Position numbers and translations under genes: made by a program. A stretch of DNA of 14,780 nucleotides from Paracoccaceae bacterium. GTDB lineage: Bacteria; Pseudomonadota; Alphaproteobacteria; Rhodobacterales; Rhodobacteraceae. Location of the stretch: contig WFTU01000016.1 of NCBI GenBank assembly GCA_015485375.1, positions 1 to 14,780 on the forward strand. Reading direction: 5' to 3'. Positions 1 to 7,992 of this stretch are shown piece by piece. Below the pieces are notes generated by a model. That model searched no databases, was not told the DNA's origin, and was given only the letters and a program-made list of their open reading frames with translations. Numbering within the stretch: the first letter of the stretch is position 1; the number at the start of each line of letters is the position of its first letter.

Positions 1-1033
1 TCGACGTCAGGTTCACCGGTGTTTCCACCGCAAGTTCGATATAAAGATCACCGGCCGAGCCACCGCGCAGTGACGGCATCCCCTTGCCGCGCAAGCGCAA
101 CTGTTTGCCCGACTGCACGCCTGCGGGAACCTTGACGCGCGAGCGCCCGCCATCCAGCGTCGGCGCTTCCAGTTCGCCCCCCAAAGCAGCCGTGGTCATG
201 GAGACGGGAATACGACAGAACAGGTTCTGGTTTTCACGCTCGAAAATCTCGTGCCGTGTCACCTCGATGAAAATATATAGATCGCCGGCGGGACCACCGC
301 GCAAACCGGCCTCGCCTTCGGCGGCCAGCCGGATACGGGTGCCGGTTTCGACGCCAGCCGGAATATTGACACTCAGCGAGCGTTCCTTTTCGATCCGCCC
401 GACACCGTTACAGGCGGTGCAGGGGTTCTTGATAATCTGGCCACGGCCCTGACAGGTCGGGCAGCTACGCTCGACGGTAAAGAAGCCCTGCTGTGCGCGG
501 ACCTTGCCCATGCCCGAACAGGTCGGACAGGTCGTCGGTTCGGCACCTCCCTCGGCGCCGGTCCCGCTACAGGCTTCACAGGCCACCGAGCCGGGAACCG
601 TGATGTTGGCCTGCTTGCCGGTATAGGCTTCTTCCAGAGTAACGCGCAGATTGTAGCGCAGGTCGGAACCGCGGGTTGCCCGCTGTCCGCGCCGCTGCCC
701 GCCACCGGCGAAGCCGCCGAACAGGTCCTCGAACACATCGGAAAACGCGCTGGCGAAATCGCCATGACCACGGAAGCCGCCGTTGCCCGCGCTGGCACCG
801 GTGCCGCCCTCGAAAGCCGCATGGCCGAAACGGTCATAAGCCGCCTTCTTCTCCGGATCCTTCAGGATGTCGTAGGCTTCGTTAACCTCTTTGAACTGTT
901 CCTCGGCGTTCGGGTTGTCCTGGTTCTGGTCCGGATGAAGCTCTTTGACCTTCACGCGATAGGCTTTTTTCAGCTCTACCACGGTCGCGGTTCTGCTGAC
1001 CCCGAGCACTTCGTAATAATCACGTTTTGCCAT
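1..1033 (-). CDS. dnaJ: Chaperone protein DnaJ (Hsp40), 3' end beyond the window
   Basis: Co-chaperone that binds unfolded proteins and stimulates the DnaK ATPase in the cytoplasm. The visible 344 codons read MAKRDYYEVLGVS at the start, then an N-terminal J domain (about residues 5-70) with the diagnostic HPD tripeptide at 33-35, a Gly/Phe-rich linker (about 75-130), and a zinc-binding region with four CxxCxGxG-type repeats from CEACSGTG (152-159) to CTACNGVG (205-212). The C-terminal substrate-binding domain follows and is cut by the left window edge. The family is usually about 380 residues, so roughly 40 residues are missing. The start is supported by a strong Shine-Dalgarno sequence (AGGAGG, complement of about 1044-1049). 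It lies 72 bp downstream of dnaK on the same strand, with a terminator-like hairpin between them. Identification is certain; this is a type I (full-domain) DnaJ. Confidence 0.98.
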   Translation of the reverse strand, partial: MAKRDYYEVLGVSRTATVVELKKAYRVKVKELHPDQNQDNPNAEEQFKEVNEAYDILKDPEKKAAYDRFGHAAFEGGTGASAGNGGFRGHGDFASAFSDVFEDLFGGFAGGGQRRGQRATRGSDLRYNLRVTLEEAYTGKQANITVPGSVACEACSGTGAEGGAEPTTCPTCSGMGKVRAQQGFFTVERSCPTCQGRGQIIKNPCTACNGVGRIEKERSLSVNIPAGVETGTRIRLAAEGEAGLRGGPAGDLYIFIEVTRHEIFERENQNLFCRIPVSMTTAALGGELEAPTLDGGRSRVKVPAGVQSGKQLRLRGKGMPSLRGGSAGDLYIELAVETPVNLTS

Positions 1034-1056
1034 TCGGGATTTCCCCTCCTGCATAC

Positions 1057-1086
1057 AAAATGGCCCGCCCGATGAAGGGCGGGCCA
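1057..1086 (-). terminator. Intrinsic terminator/attenuator between dnaK and dnaJ
   Basis: On the minus strand the sequence forms a perfect 10-bp GC-rich stem, TGGCCCGCCC pairing with GGGCGGGCCA around a six-base loop (TTCATC), followed directly by TTTT. It begins about 20 bases after the dnaK stop codon and ends about 24 bases before the dnaJ start. The layout fits a rho-independent terminator that is at least partly read through, giving less dnaJ than dnaK message. It could also stabilise the 3' end of a processed dnaK mRNA. The hairpin is seen directly; its efficiency is inferred. Confidence 0.8.
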
Positions 1087-1105
1087 GATTTGGTGTTCGT
1101 TAACC

Positions 1106-3025
<1,920 letters not shown>

Positions 3026-3098
3026 ATGTCATTTCCTTTCGTGTGGCGAGTTTGAAGCATGGATCCACATTCGGCCTCCACCCTTCTTCCCAAAGGTC

Positions 3099-3117
3099 CG
3101 ACCCCGTAACGGGATCG
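3099..3117 (-). other. Hairpin in the dnaK mRNA leader
   Basis: On the minus strand, CGATCCCG pairs with CGGGGTCG around a TTA loop, giving an 8-bp stem with one G-T pair. Measured from the predicted RpoH -10 box, transcription should start near position 3120, so this hairpin would lie within the first few bases of the dnaK mRNA. No T run follows it, so it is not a terminator. A 5' stabilising element or part of a temperature-responsive leader are both possible; neither is shown by the sequence. Confidence 0.5.
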
Positions 3118-3126
3118 TTTGATGGG

Positions 3127-3156
3127 TATATAGGAGCCGCGTTTGGGCGCTGCAAG
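3127..3156 (-). promoter_or_regulatory. Candidate RpoH (sigma-32) heat-shock promoter of dnaK
   Basis: Read on the minus strand, CTTGCA (complement of 3151-3156) is followed after 17 bases by CTATATA (complement of 3127-3133). Alphaproteobacterial heat-shock promoters are known to have a CTTG-type -35 and a CTATAT-type -10 at about this spacing, so the match is close. The predicted start near 3120 leaves a leader of about 95 bases before the dnaK ATG. No second promoter of comparable quality is visible in the 226-bp gap. Confidence 0.7.
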
Positions 3157-3251
3157 CGGCTGACCTGCGTCTTTTTCACGTTTTTTTGACAGAAATTCGA
3201 ATTACCCGCCTCAAGGCGCAATTGATTCAAAACTAACGGGAAATATTGGCG

Positions 3252-3713
3252 CTACCGAGCGAAATACAGACGGTTGATCCATTCGGCCACAAGCGCGGGC
3301 CGTTCCCTGTTTTCGATCTCTACCGTTACGTCCATCGTTTGCGTCAGATGGGTGTCGTCCTGTTGAACCGATCTCAGCGCAAACCGCCCGCGAATACGCG
3401 CGCCTGCCGGTACCGGCGAGACGAAACGGATGCGGTTGTAGCCATAATTCACCGCCTGCGTCAGCCCCTCCGGCATCTTCGCGGCGCTTTCATACATCGC
3501 GCTGAGCATCGAAAGGGTCAGCAACCCGTGCGCGATGGTTCCGCCAAAAGGGGTCTTCGCAGCGGCAACGGGGTCGGTGTGGATAAACTGGCGATCCTCG
3601 GTCACATCGGCAAAAGCGTCGATCCGGTCCTGATCCATCATGAACCAGTGCGATACCAGCGGCTCGCTTCCTGCCAGCCGTTCCATCTGCGCCAGGGCGT
3701 TTGCGATGCTCAC
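3252..3713 (-). CDS. MaoC/NodN-type hot-dog dehydratase family protein
   Basis: A 153-residue single hot-dog-domain protein of the MaoC/R-specific hydratase superfamily, closest in style to NodN-like proteins. The hydratase signature is visible: Asp40 and His45 in EDRQFIHTD, followed by PFGGTIAHG (57-65). The usual Asn of the D-x-N-P-x-H motif is Gln here, as I recall for the NodN branch. Such enzymes hydrate or dehydrate acyl thioesters, but the substrate cannot be read from sequence. The start is taken as GTG, overlapping the TGA stop of the thioesterase gene by 4 bp (GTGA), which implies translational coupling; the frame stays open far upstream but without homology. It is the last gene of a three-gene unit, and only a weak 4-bp hairpin follows, so a terminator is not clear. 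The family call is firm; its role is unknown. Confidence 0.85.
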   Translation of the reverse strand: MSIANALAQMERLAGSEPLVSHWFMMDQDRIDAFADVTEDRQFIHTDPVAAAKTPFGGTIAHGLLTLSMLSAMYESAAKMPEGLTQAVNYGYNRIRFVSPVPAGARIRGRFALRSVQQDDTHLTQTMDVTVEIENRERPALVAEWINRLYFAR

Positions 3714-4087
3714 GGCAGTTTCCGTTTTCCGCCGTTGCCGTCCACCGCGACGAAAACAAATCCGGCCTCGGTGACTTTGATCCGCTCGCCGGAGGGCAGG
3801 CGGGTCACCCAGACCTCGACCCCGACATGCATGGAGGTGGTGCCTTCCTTTTGTAGTTCCGAATGGATTGACACCAGGTCCCCGACCAGCACCGGCTTGT
3901 GAAACGTCATGGCGTTCACCGCCACTGTTGCCACCTTGCCCCTGGAGCGCGCCCGCGCCACTACCGAAGCCCCAAGGTCCATCTGCGCCATTAGCCAACC
4001 CCCGAAGATATCGCCGTTGGCATTGGTATCCGCCGGCATGGCGATCGTTTGAAGCGCCAGCGCGCCTTTCGGTTCCGTCCTGTCCAT
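3710..4087 (-). CDS. yciA: Acyl-CoA thioesterase, YciA/hot-dog family
   Basis: A 125-residue single hot-dog-domain protein that should hydrolyse acyl-CoA thioesters to free acid and CoA in the cytoplasm. The family block ADTNANGDIFGGWLMAQMD (19-37) is intact, including Asn24 and the Asp37 that ends the block; in the YciA family these correspond to the active-site region on the long hot-dog helix. Length agrees with YciA proteins (about 130-150). The ATG lies 3 bases after the permease stop codon, with AGGTAGG just upstream, and its stop overlaps the GTG start of the MaoC-like gene. It is therefore almost surely co-transcribed with a polysaccharide-export permease, a partnership with no obvious metabolic logic. 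CoA or lipid homeostasis is a possible role. Family assignment is confident; the physiological substrate is not known. Confidence 0.92.
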   Translation of the reverse strand: MDRTEPKGALALQTIAMPADTNANGDIFGGWLMAQMDLGASVVARARSRGKVATVAVNAMTFHKPVLVGDLVSIHSELQKEGTTSMHVGVEVWVTRLPSGERIKVTEAGFVFVAVDGNGGKRKLP

Positions 4088-4090
4088 AGC

Positions 4091-4909
4091 CTACCTCTTG
4101 CCCCAGCTGGCACTCATATTCTTCCGCAACCACGCTTCGACCATCAGGCCGAAGGTCAGGGCAACGATAGTGAAATAAATCGGATACTCCATGTTGGAAC
4201 GCAACGGGGTATAATTGACAAACGCCTCACCACGGGATTGGTCGATGACGTGGAACAGGGGATTCCAGGAAAACCATTTGACCATTCCCGCGGACATATA
4301 GTTCGCAGGCAGCATCTTGCCGCTGGTGACCATATTCGCCCGTCGATACATTTGAGAGACGATCGGAACAAGCCGCGGTGCAAAGGGGCGCGCGACCAAG
4401 AAAAGCATTCCGATGGCAACTCCACTGGCCCACGCGAAGAAAAACGGCAATAGCAGACCCGCGGGATGATAGAATTCGAGGCTGCCGCGAAGCATATTCA
4501 CAACAAAAAGAATCACGACAATACTCATCGTATTCATGTACAGCCCGGACAAAGCTGTTGCAGCGATACCAATGAGTGTGTTCAGCGGCGTGTGAAGGTT
4601 CATCGGATCGGTCGGCGAAGAACCTTTCATCACCGACTGGATGGCGCGGTTATGGGTGAGAAACAGAAATATTCCCGTGAGCAAAAATATTACAAAGTCA
4701 CCCCGGATGGCCAGGGTCCGCAGGCCAAGTACAGTGTACATCAGGGCAAAAACCGCCAACAGAACCAGGTTTTGCGCCATCGCAATGAAAAACCCTAGCG
4801 CCGCATTGCCGCTCTGCTTGCGAATATCCCGCACGATCGAATGATAGAGCAATTCGACAAAAGTGATTGCCGCACCGATCAGCGTTCTGTTTTTTCGTGT
4901 CTGGTGCAT
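4091..4909 (-). CDS. ABC-2 type polysaccharide export permease (KpsM/Wzm-like)
   Basis: Inner-membrane permease of 272 residues, the usual size for the ABC-2 capsule/O-antigen exporters. A short basic cytoplasmic N-terminus (MHQTRKNR) precedes hydrophobic segments at about 43-64, 72-88, 108-138 (probably two), 150-170 and 247-263, consistent with six membrane helices. The WFSWNPLFHVIDQSRG stretch resembles the conserved region near the fifth helix of KpsM/Wzm proteins. Known relatives export glycolipid-linked capsule or O-antigen with a separate ATPase (KpsT/Wzt); no ATPase gene is present here. It is divergent from cysQ-kdsB and the glycosyltransferase run, which supports an export role, and heads a unit with two hot-dog enzymes. 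The ribosome-binding site is poor. Parts of the gene are more AT-rich than its neighbours. An alternative is export of another glycolipid. Confidence 0.88.
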   Translation of the reverse strand: MHQTRKNRTLIGAAITFVELLYHSIVRDIRKQSGNAALGFFIAMAQNLVLLAVFALMYTVLGLRTLAIRGDFVIFLLTGIFLFLTHNRAIQSVMKGSSPTDPMNLHTPLNTLIGIAATALSGLYMNTMSIVVILFVVNMLRGSLEFYHPAGLLLPFFFAWASGVAIGMLFLVARPFAPRLVPIVSQMYRRANMVTSGKMLPANYMSAGMVKWFSWNPLFHVIDQSRGEAFVNYTPLRSNMEYPIYFTIVALTFGLMVEAWLRKNMSASWGKR

Positions 4910-5025
4910 CGCGTGTTGTTGCTTCCACTTGCTCAGGTATCGGTAAAATCACCCTTGCCGACACTCCGGCAGAAAGTTCATAAAGACGGTATACTGCCAA
5001 CATTGTTTATAAAAGGCTACCACGC
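4910..5025. promoter_or_regulatory. Divergent promoter region between permease and cysQ
   Basis: This 116-bp gap separates two diverging transcription units and must hold both promoters unless they are leaderless. For cysQ, TATACT at 4990-4995 is a good -10 match, but no convincing -35 sits 16-18 bases upstream. A TTGCCG at 4955-4960 is within a small inverted repeat, TGCCG-ACACTC-CGGCA (4956-4971). The stretch 5003-5016 is AT-rich with a TTTATAAA palindrome. No clear promoter is seen for the permease. Ribosome-binding sites are weak on both sides. Confidence 0.45.
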
Positions 5026-5826
5026 ATGTCCAACACGGCTATTGTTTCAGAAATCCGCCGCCTCGCCCTGCTGGCAGGAGAGGAGATCATGCGTGTCTAT
5101 GCGCGCGCGGACTTCGATGTGCAGTTGAAATCGGACAATAGCCCCGTGACCGAAGCCGATGAAGCCGCAGACCGCTTGATATCGGCCGGATTACGGGCCG
5201 CCTTCCCCGATATCGCGCTGGTGACGGAGGAACAGGCCGATAGCCATTCGGTATCCGCCGAGCGCTACTTTATAGTCGATCCGCTGGACGGCACCAAAGA
5301 GTTCATCCACCGTCGCGGGGATTTCACCGTCAATATCGCTCTTGTCGAGGACGGTGTGCCGGTTCTGGGAGTGGTGTATGCGCCGGCACGGGAGAGACTG
5401 TTTTATACCCGTCCCGATGGACAGTCGGTCGAGGAAGCGGCACCGTTCGCACCTGGAACGGCAGGAAAAATTACGGAAATACGCGTTTCCGAACCTGACA
5501 ACACCGCGCTGACGGTTGTCGCTTCCCAATCCCATCGCGATCAGGCAACTGACGACTATATTGCGCAATACGCGGTCAAGGCATTCCGTGGGGCCGGCTC
5601 GTCATTGAAATTCTGTCTGGTTGCCACTGGCGAGGCCGACCTCTACCCGCGTCTGGGGCGCACAATGGAGTGGGATACAGCTGCAGGCGATGCCGTGTTG
5701 CGCGGGGCGGGTGGCAAGGTTGTCCGGTTCGACAACCACAAGCCGCTGCGATATGGCAAGGCGGGATATGCAAACCCGTTCTTCATCGCCTGTTCCCCAT
5801 CCGTAGATCTGAAACAGCCTGAATGA
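5026..5826 (+). CDS. cysQ: 3'(2'),5'-bisphosphate nucleotidase CysQ
   Basis: Magnesium-dependent phosphatase of the inositol monophosphatase superfamily that converts 3'-phosphoadenosine 5'-phosphate (PAP) to AMP and phosphate. At 266 residues it matches CysQ. The metal-binding signatures are all present: VTEEQ (66-70), DPLDGTKEF (85-93) and EWDTAAGD (215-222). PAP is the by-product both of sulfate assimilation and of PAPS-dependent sulfotransferases, so its place in a glycan cluster that ends with a sulfotransferase gene is suggestive. The start follows AAAAGG at 5011-5015, about ten bases upstream. It overlaps kdsB by 4 bp (ATGA) and leads the plus-strand run. An inositol-phosphatase activity cannot be excluded from sequence, but the length and LDGTKEFIHRRGDFTVN block favour CysQ. 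Confidence 0.93.
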   Translation: MSNTAIVSEIRRLALLAGEEIMRVYARADFDVQLKSDNSPVTEADEAADRLISAGLRAAFPDIALVTEEQADSHSVSAERYFIVDPLDGTKEFIHRRGDFTVNIALVEDGVPVLGVVYAPARERLFYTRPDGQSVEEAAPFAPGTAGKITEIRVSEPDNTALTVVASQSHRDQATDDYIAQYAVKAFRGAGSSLKFCLVATGEADLYPRLGRTMEWDTAAGDAVLRGAGGKVVRFDNHKPLRYGKAGYANPFFIACSPSVDLKQPE

Positions 5827-6593
5827 AAGCACTCCTTGTTATCCCCGCACGCTATGCCTCTTGCCGGTTTCCGGGGAAACCGCTGGTGGCATTGCGCGGG
5901 GCCGGAGGCGAGGCGCGCAGCCTGATACAACGCACATGGGAGGCCGCCGGACAAATCGACGGTATTTCGCGTATTGTTGTGGCAACGGACGATATTCGCA
6001 TTCGGGAGGCCTGCGAGGATTTTGGCGCCGAGGTCGTCATGACCTCGCCCGCGCATCTCAACGGAACCGAACGCTGCGCCGAGGCGGCGGATTTATTGGG
6101 GGGACATGACCTTGTCGTTAACCTGCAGGGCGATGCGCCGCTGACGCCGCCATGGTTTGTGGAAGCACTTCTTGCTTCCATGTCCGACCCCGTGGTCCAG
6201 GTGGCAACGCCTGTGTTGCGAAGTGGTCCCGCCGCACTTGAACGCCTGCGAAACGACCGCAAGCAGGGCAGGGTTGGCGGGACGACCGCGGTTTTCGATG
6301 CAACGGGCAATGCCCTGTATTTCTCCAAGGAGGTACTGCCCCACGATGGCGAGGTCGTCTTTCATCATGTCGGCGTATACGCCTATCGCCCCGATGTCCT
6401 TCGTCGGTATCTCCGGTGGCCCGAAGGCCCTCTGGAGCAGGCGGAAAAGCTGGAACAGCTCCGGTTCCTTGAAAACGCCGTGCCGGTGCGTTGTGTGCCG
6501 GTGGATGCCAAAGGCCGGGAGTTCTGGGAGCTGAACAACCCCGAGGATGTCGAGGTCGTCGAACGGGCGCTGCGGGCACAGGAGATGCCATGA
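5823..6593 (+). CDS. kdsB: 3-deoxy-manno-octulosonate cytidylyltransferase-like (CMP-Kdo synthetase)
   Basis: A 256-residue nucleotidyltransferase that should activate Kdo with CTP to give CMP-Kdo, the donor for lipid A core and for the Kdo linker of ABC-exported capsules. The CTP-binding N-terminus IPARYASCRFPGKPL (7-21), ATDD (54-57), NGTERCAEA (80-88), NLQGDAP (100-106) and EQLRFLE near the C-terminus follow the KdsB pattern. Two positions depart from the textbook enzyme: QGDEP is QGDAP (Ala105), and the aspartate of the late DTPED motif, a metal ligand in E. coli CMP-Kdo synthetase, is Asn238 in NNPED. A related CMP-sugar synthetase with another substrate is therefore possible. It overlaps both neighbours by 4 bp, so it is translationally coupled to cysQ and the GT2 gene. 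Family certain, substrate fairly likely. Confidence 0.85.
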   Translation: MKALLVIPARYASCRFPGKPLVALRGAGGEARSLIQRTWEAAGQIDGISRIVVATDDIRIREACEDFGAEVVMTSPAHLNGTERCAEAADLLGGHDLVVNLQGDAPLTPPWFVEALLASMSDPVVQVATPVLRSGPAALERLRNDRKQGRVGGTTAVFDATGNALYFSKEVLPHDGEVVFHHVGVYAYRPDVLRRYLRWPEGPLEQAEKLEQLRFLENAVPVRCVPVDAKGREFWELNNPEDVEVVERALRAQEMP

Positions 6594-7909
6594 CGCCCCC
6601 TATGCCCGTTAGCGTAGTTATCGTTTCGCACGGTCGCCCCGGGCATTTGGCACTTTGCCTGCAAAGCCTGCGCAACCAGACCCACCGGAATTTCGAGGTT
6701 GTCGTGGTGGCTGACGCCTTGCCGAACGGGTTCGATGGACTGGTCCGGTATATCCCGTTCACGATCGAGAATATCTCGGCCGCGCGCAATCTGGGTGTTG
6801 GTGCTGCGGCTGGCGAGGTTATCGCCTTTCTGGATGATGATGCCATTCCCGATCCGCCCTGGCTCGAACGTCTGGTTGCACCGTTCAATAATCCCGACAT
6901 AGCCTCGGCGGGCGGGTTTACACGGGGGCGAAACGGTATCAGCCGACAATGGGGCGGAATGCGCTTTGACCGTTCGGGGACGGATTTTCCACTGGAATTT
7001 GACGAATCCGCGCCGTTTACGGAATTTGCCGCAGATCCGGAGCGGCCGGTAAAACTGAACGGCACGAACATGGCGTTTCGCAAATCAGCGCTACTCGACA
7101 TCGGGGGCTTTGACGAGAACTTCCGGTTTTTTCTTGAAGATGCCGATATCAAGCTGCGGCTGGACGTCAAGGGGTGGAAATGCGCACTGGTGCCGGAGGC
7201 GCAGGTTCATCATACCTTTGCCGGGAGCGGGCGGCGCAAGGCTGACCGGACGCCGAAAGACCTGTTCGAAATCGGTGCGAGCAAGGCGGTTTTCTGCAAT
7301 AAGCACGCCGCCGGCGATACCGGAGGCTACCTCGGGAAGTTTATGACCCATCAGCGCGCGCGCTTGCGGAAAAACAGAAACCTGACTGCGGCGGAAGCGG
7401 AATCCCTGCTTTCGGGACTGGAGCGCGGGTTTGCAGACGGTCTTGCGCGTTTGCCACAGGAAGCGGAATTCGGCCCCGCCCCCGACTTCGCGCGGTTTCC
7501 GGCGACTGGCGGCCCGCATGTGGTTATATGCGCCCGCGCGCGCGACAAGCCAAAAGCGGCGCAGCTGGCGGAAGACCTCGTATCCGGCGGATGCCGTGTT
7601 TCGGTGATCCTTCTGGAGCCGACGCCACGGTACTTCCAGGTTCGCTTTTCCGGTCGATACTGGCTCCACGCCGGAGGCCTTTTCGGGCGCTCGGTGCGCA
7701 GCCAGCCGCTGTTGCGCTTTGCAGTCTATAGGCGAAGGTTTGCAGAGGAAATAAACCGTATCGCGAGACTCGATGATATTAACTATATAACTGAAGTAGC
7801 ACCGGGTGAATTCACACCGGATTTACCTTGTCTCGCTCCGTTGGCGGGTCTTAAGGTATGCCGACGGGTTTCCGCATTTCAGGATGACAGGGTAGTAATA
7901 CCTTCTTAG
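6590..7909 (+). CDS. Glycosyltransferase family 2 protein with an unassigned C-terminal region
   Basis: Predicted cytoplasmic glycosyltransferase of 439 residues. The GT-A domain occupies about residues 6-230: PVSVVIVSHGRPGHL at the start, ISAARNLGVGAAAGE (62-76), the nucleotide-sugar/metal motif DDD (82-84), GTNMAFRK (158-165) and the acceptor-side LEDAD (182-186). The remaining 200 residues match nothing I recognise; a segment near GGPHVVICARARDKPKAAQ looks like the start of a second Rossmann-type domain. Neither signal peptide nor membrane helix is visible. The start is chosen at the ATG overlapping the kdsB stop (ATGA); an ATG four codons later is possible. The last 50 codons are noticeably AT-richer. 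The sugar donor and acceptor cannot be deduced. Genes on either side place it in capsule or surface-glycan assembly. Confidence 0.88.
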   Translation: MTPPMPVSVVIVSHGRPGHLALCLQSLRNQTHRNFEVVVVADALPNGFDGLVRYIPFTIENISAARNLGVGAAAGEVIAFLDDDAIPDPPWLERLVAPFNNPDIASAGGFTRGRNGISRQWGGMRFDRSGTDFPLEFDESAPFTEFAADPERPVKLNGTNMAFRKSALLDIGGFDENFRFFLEDADIKLRLDVKGWKCALVPEAQVHHTFAGSGRRKADRTPKDLFEIGASKAVFCNKHAAGDTGGYLGKFMTHQRARLRKNRNLTAAEAESLLSGLERGFADGLARLPQEAEFGPAPDFARFPATGGPHVVICARARDKPKAAQLAEDLVSGGCRVSVILLEPTPRYFQVRFSGRYWLHAGGLFGRSVRSQPLLRFAVYRRRFAEEINRIARLDDINYITEVAPGEFTPDLPCLAPLAGLKVCRRVSAFQDDRVVIPS

Positions 7910-7992
7910 GGTGCGGACCGTTACTATAAATAGGGACAACGGGACAAGTCATACTAGGACAAGCGCCATATTCGCGGCGCACTTGAGGGATA
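7910..7992 (+). promoter_or_regulatory. Intergenic region upstream of galU with possible promoter
   Basis: This 83-bp gap is the longest break in the plus-strand run. TATAAA at 7925-7930 could be a -10 box, with a poor -35 candidate (TTCTTA, 7903-7908) 16 bases upstream overlapping the end of the preceding gene. Three GGACAA boxes lie just downstream. GAGG at 7984-7987 serves galU. No terminator hairpin for the upstream gene is visible, so read-through plus an internal promoter is the best guess. Confidence 0.35.
7933..7962 (+). repeat. Three GGACAA direct repeats before galU
   Basis: GGACAA occurs at 7934-7939, 7942-7947 and 7957-7962, with start-to-start steps of 8 and 15 bases. The first and third copies are each preceded by an AT-rich TACTA element (7922-7926 and 7952-7956 region). 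The spacing is not an exact helical turn. It may be a regulator-binding site or leftover duplicated sequence. Confidence 0.5.

Noticed and set aside
3186..3191. TTGACA on the plus strand, resembling a -35 box
   Set aside because: No -10 element follows at 16-18 bases and no plus-strand gene starts downstream.
3194..3203. Perfect palindrome AATTCGAATT upstream of the dnaK promoter
   Set aside because: Only 10 bp in an AT-rich patch; likely chance, and too far upstream to judge as an operator.
3026..3240. Search for a CIRCE (HrcA) operator before dnaK
   Set aside because: No TTAGCACTC-N9-GAGTGCTAA-like repeat is present.
3252..4133. A 293-codon minus-strand frame covering both the thioesterase and the MaoC-like gene
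   Set aside because: Only the part after 3713 matches a family. The upstream part reads yciA in the wrong frame; the GTG overlapping the yciA stop is the proper start.
6118..7170. A 350-codon minus-strand frame opposite kdsB and the GT2 gene
   Set aside because: Runs across two real genes, composition is Pro/Arg/Ser rich, and it matches nothing; a GC-rich antisense shadow.
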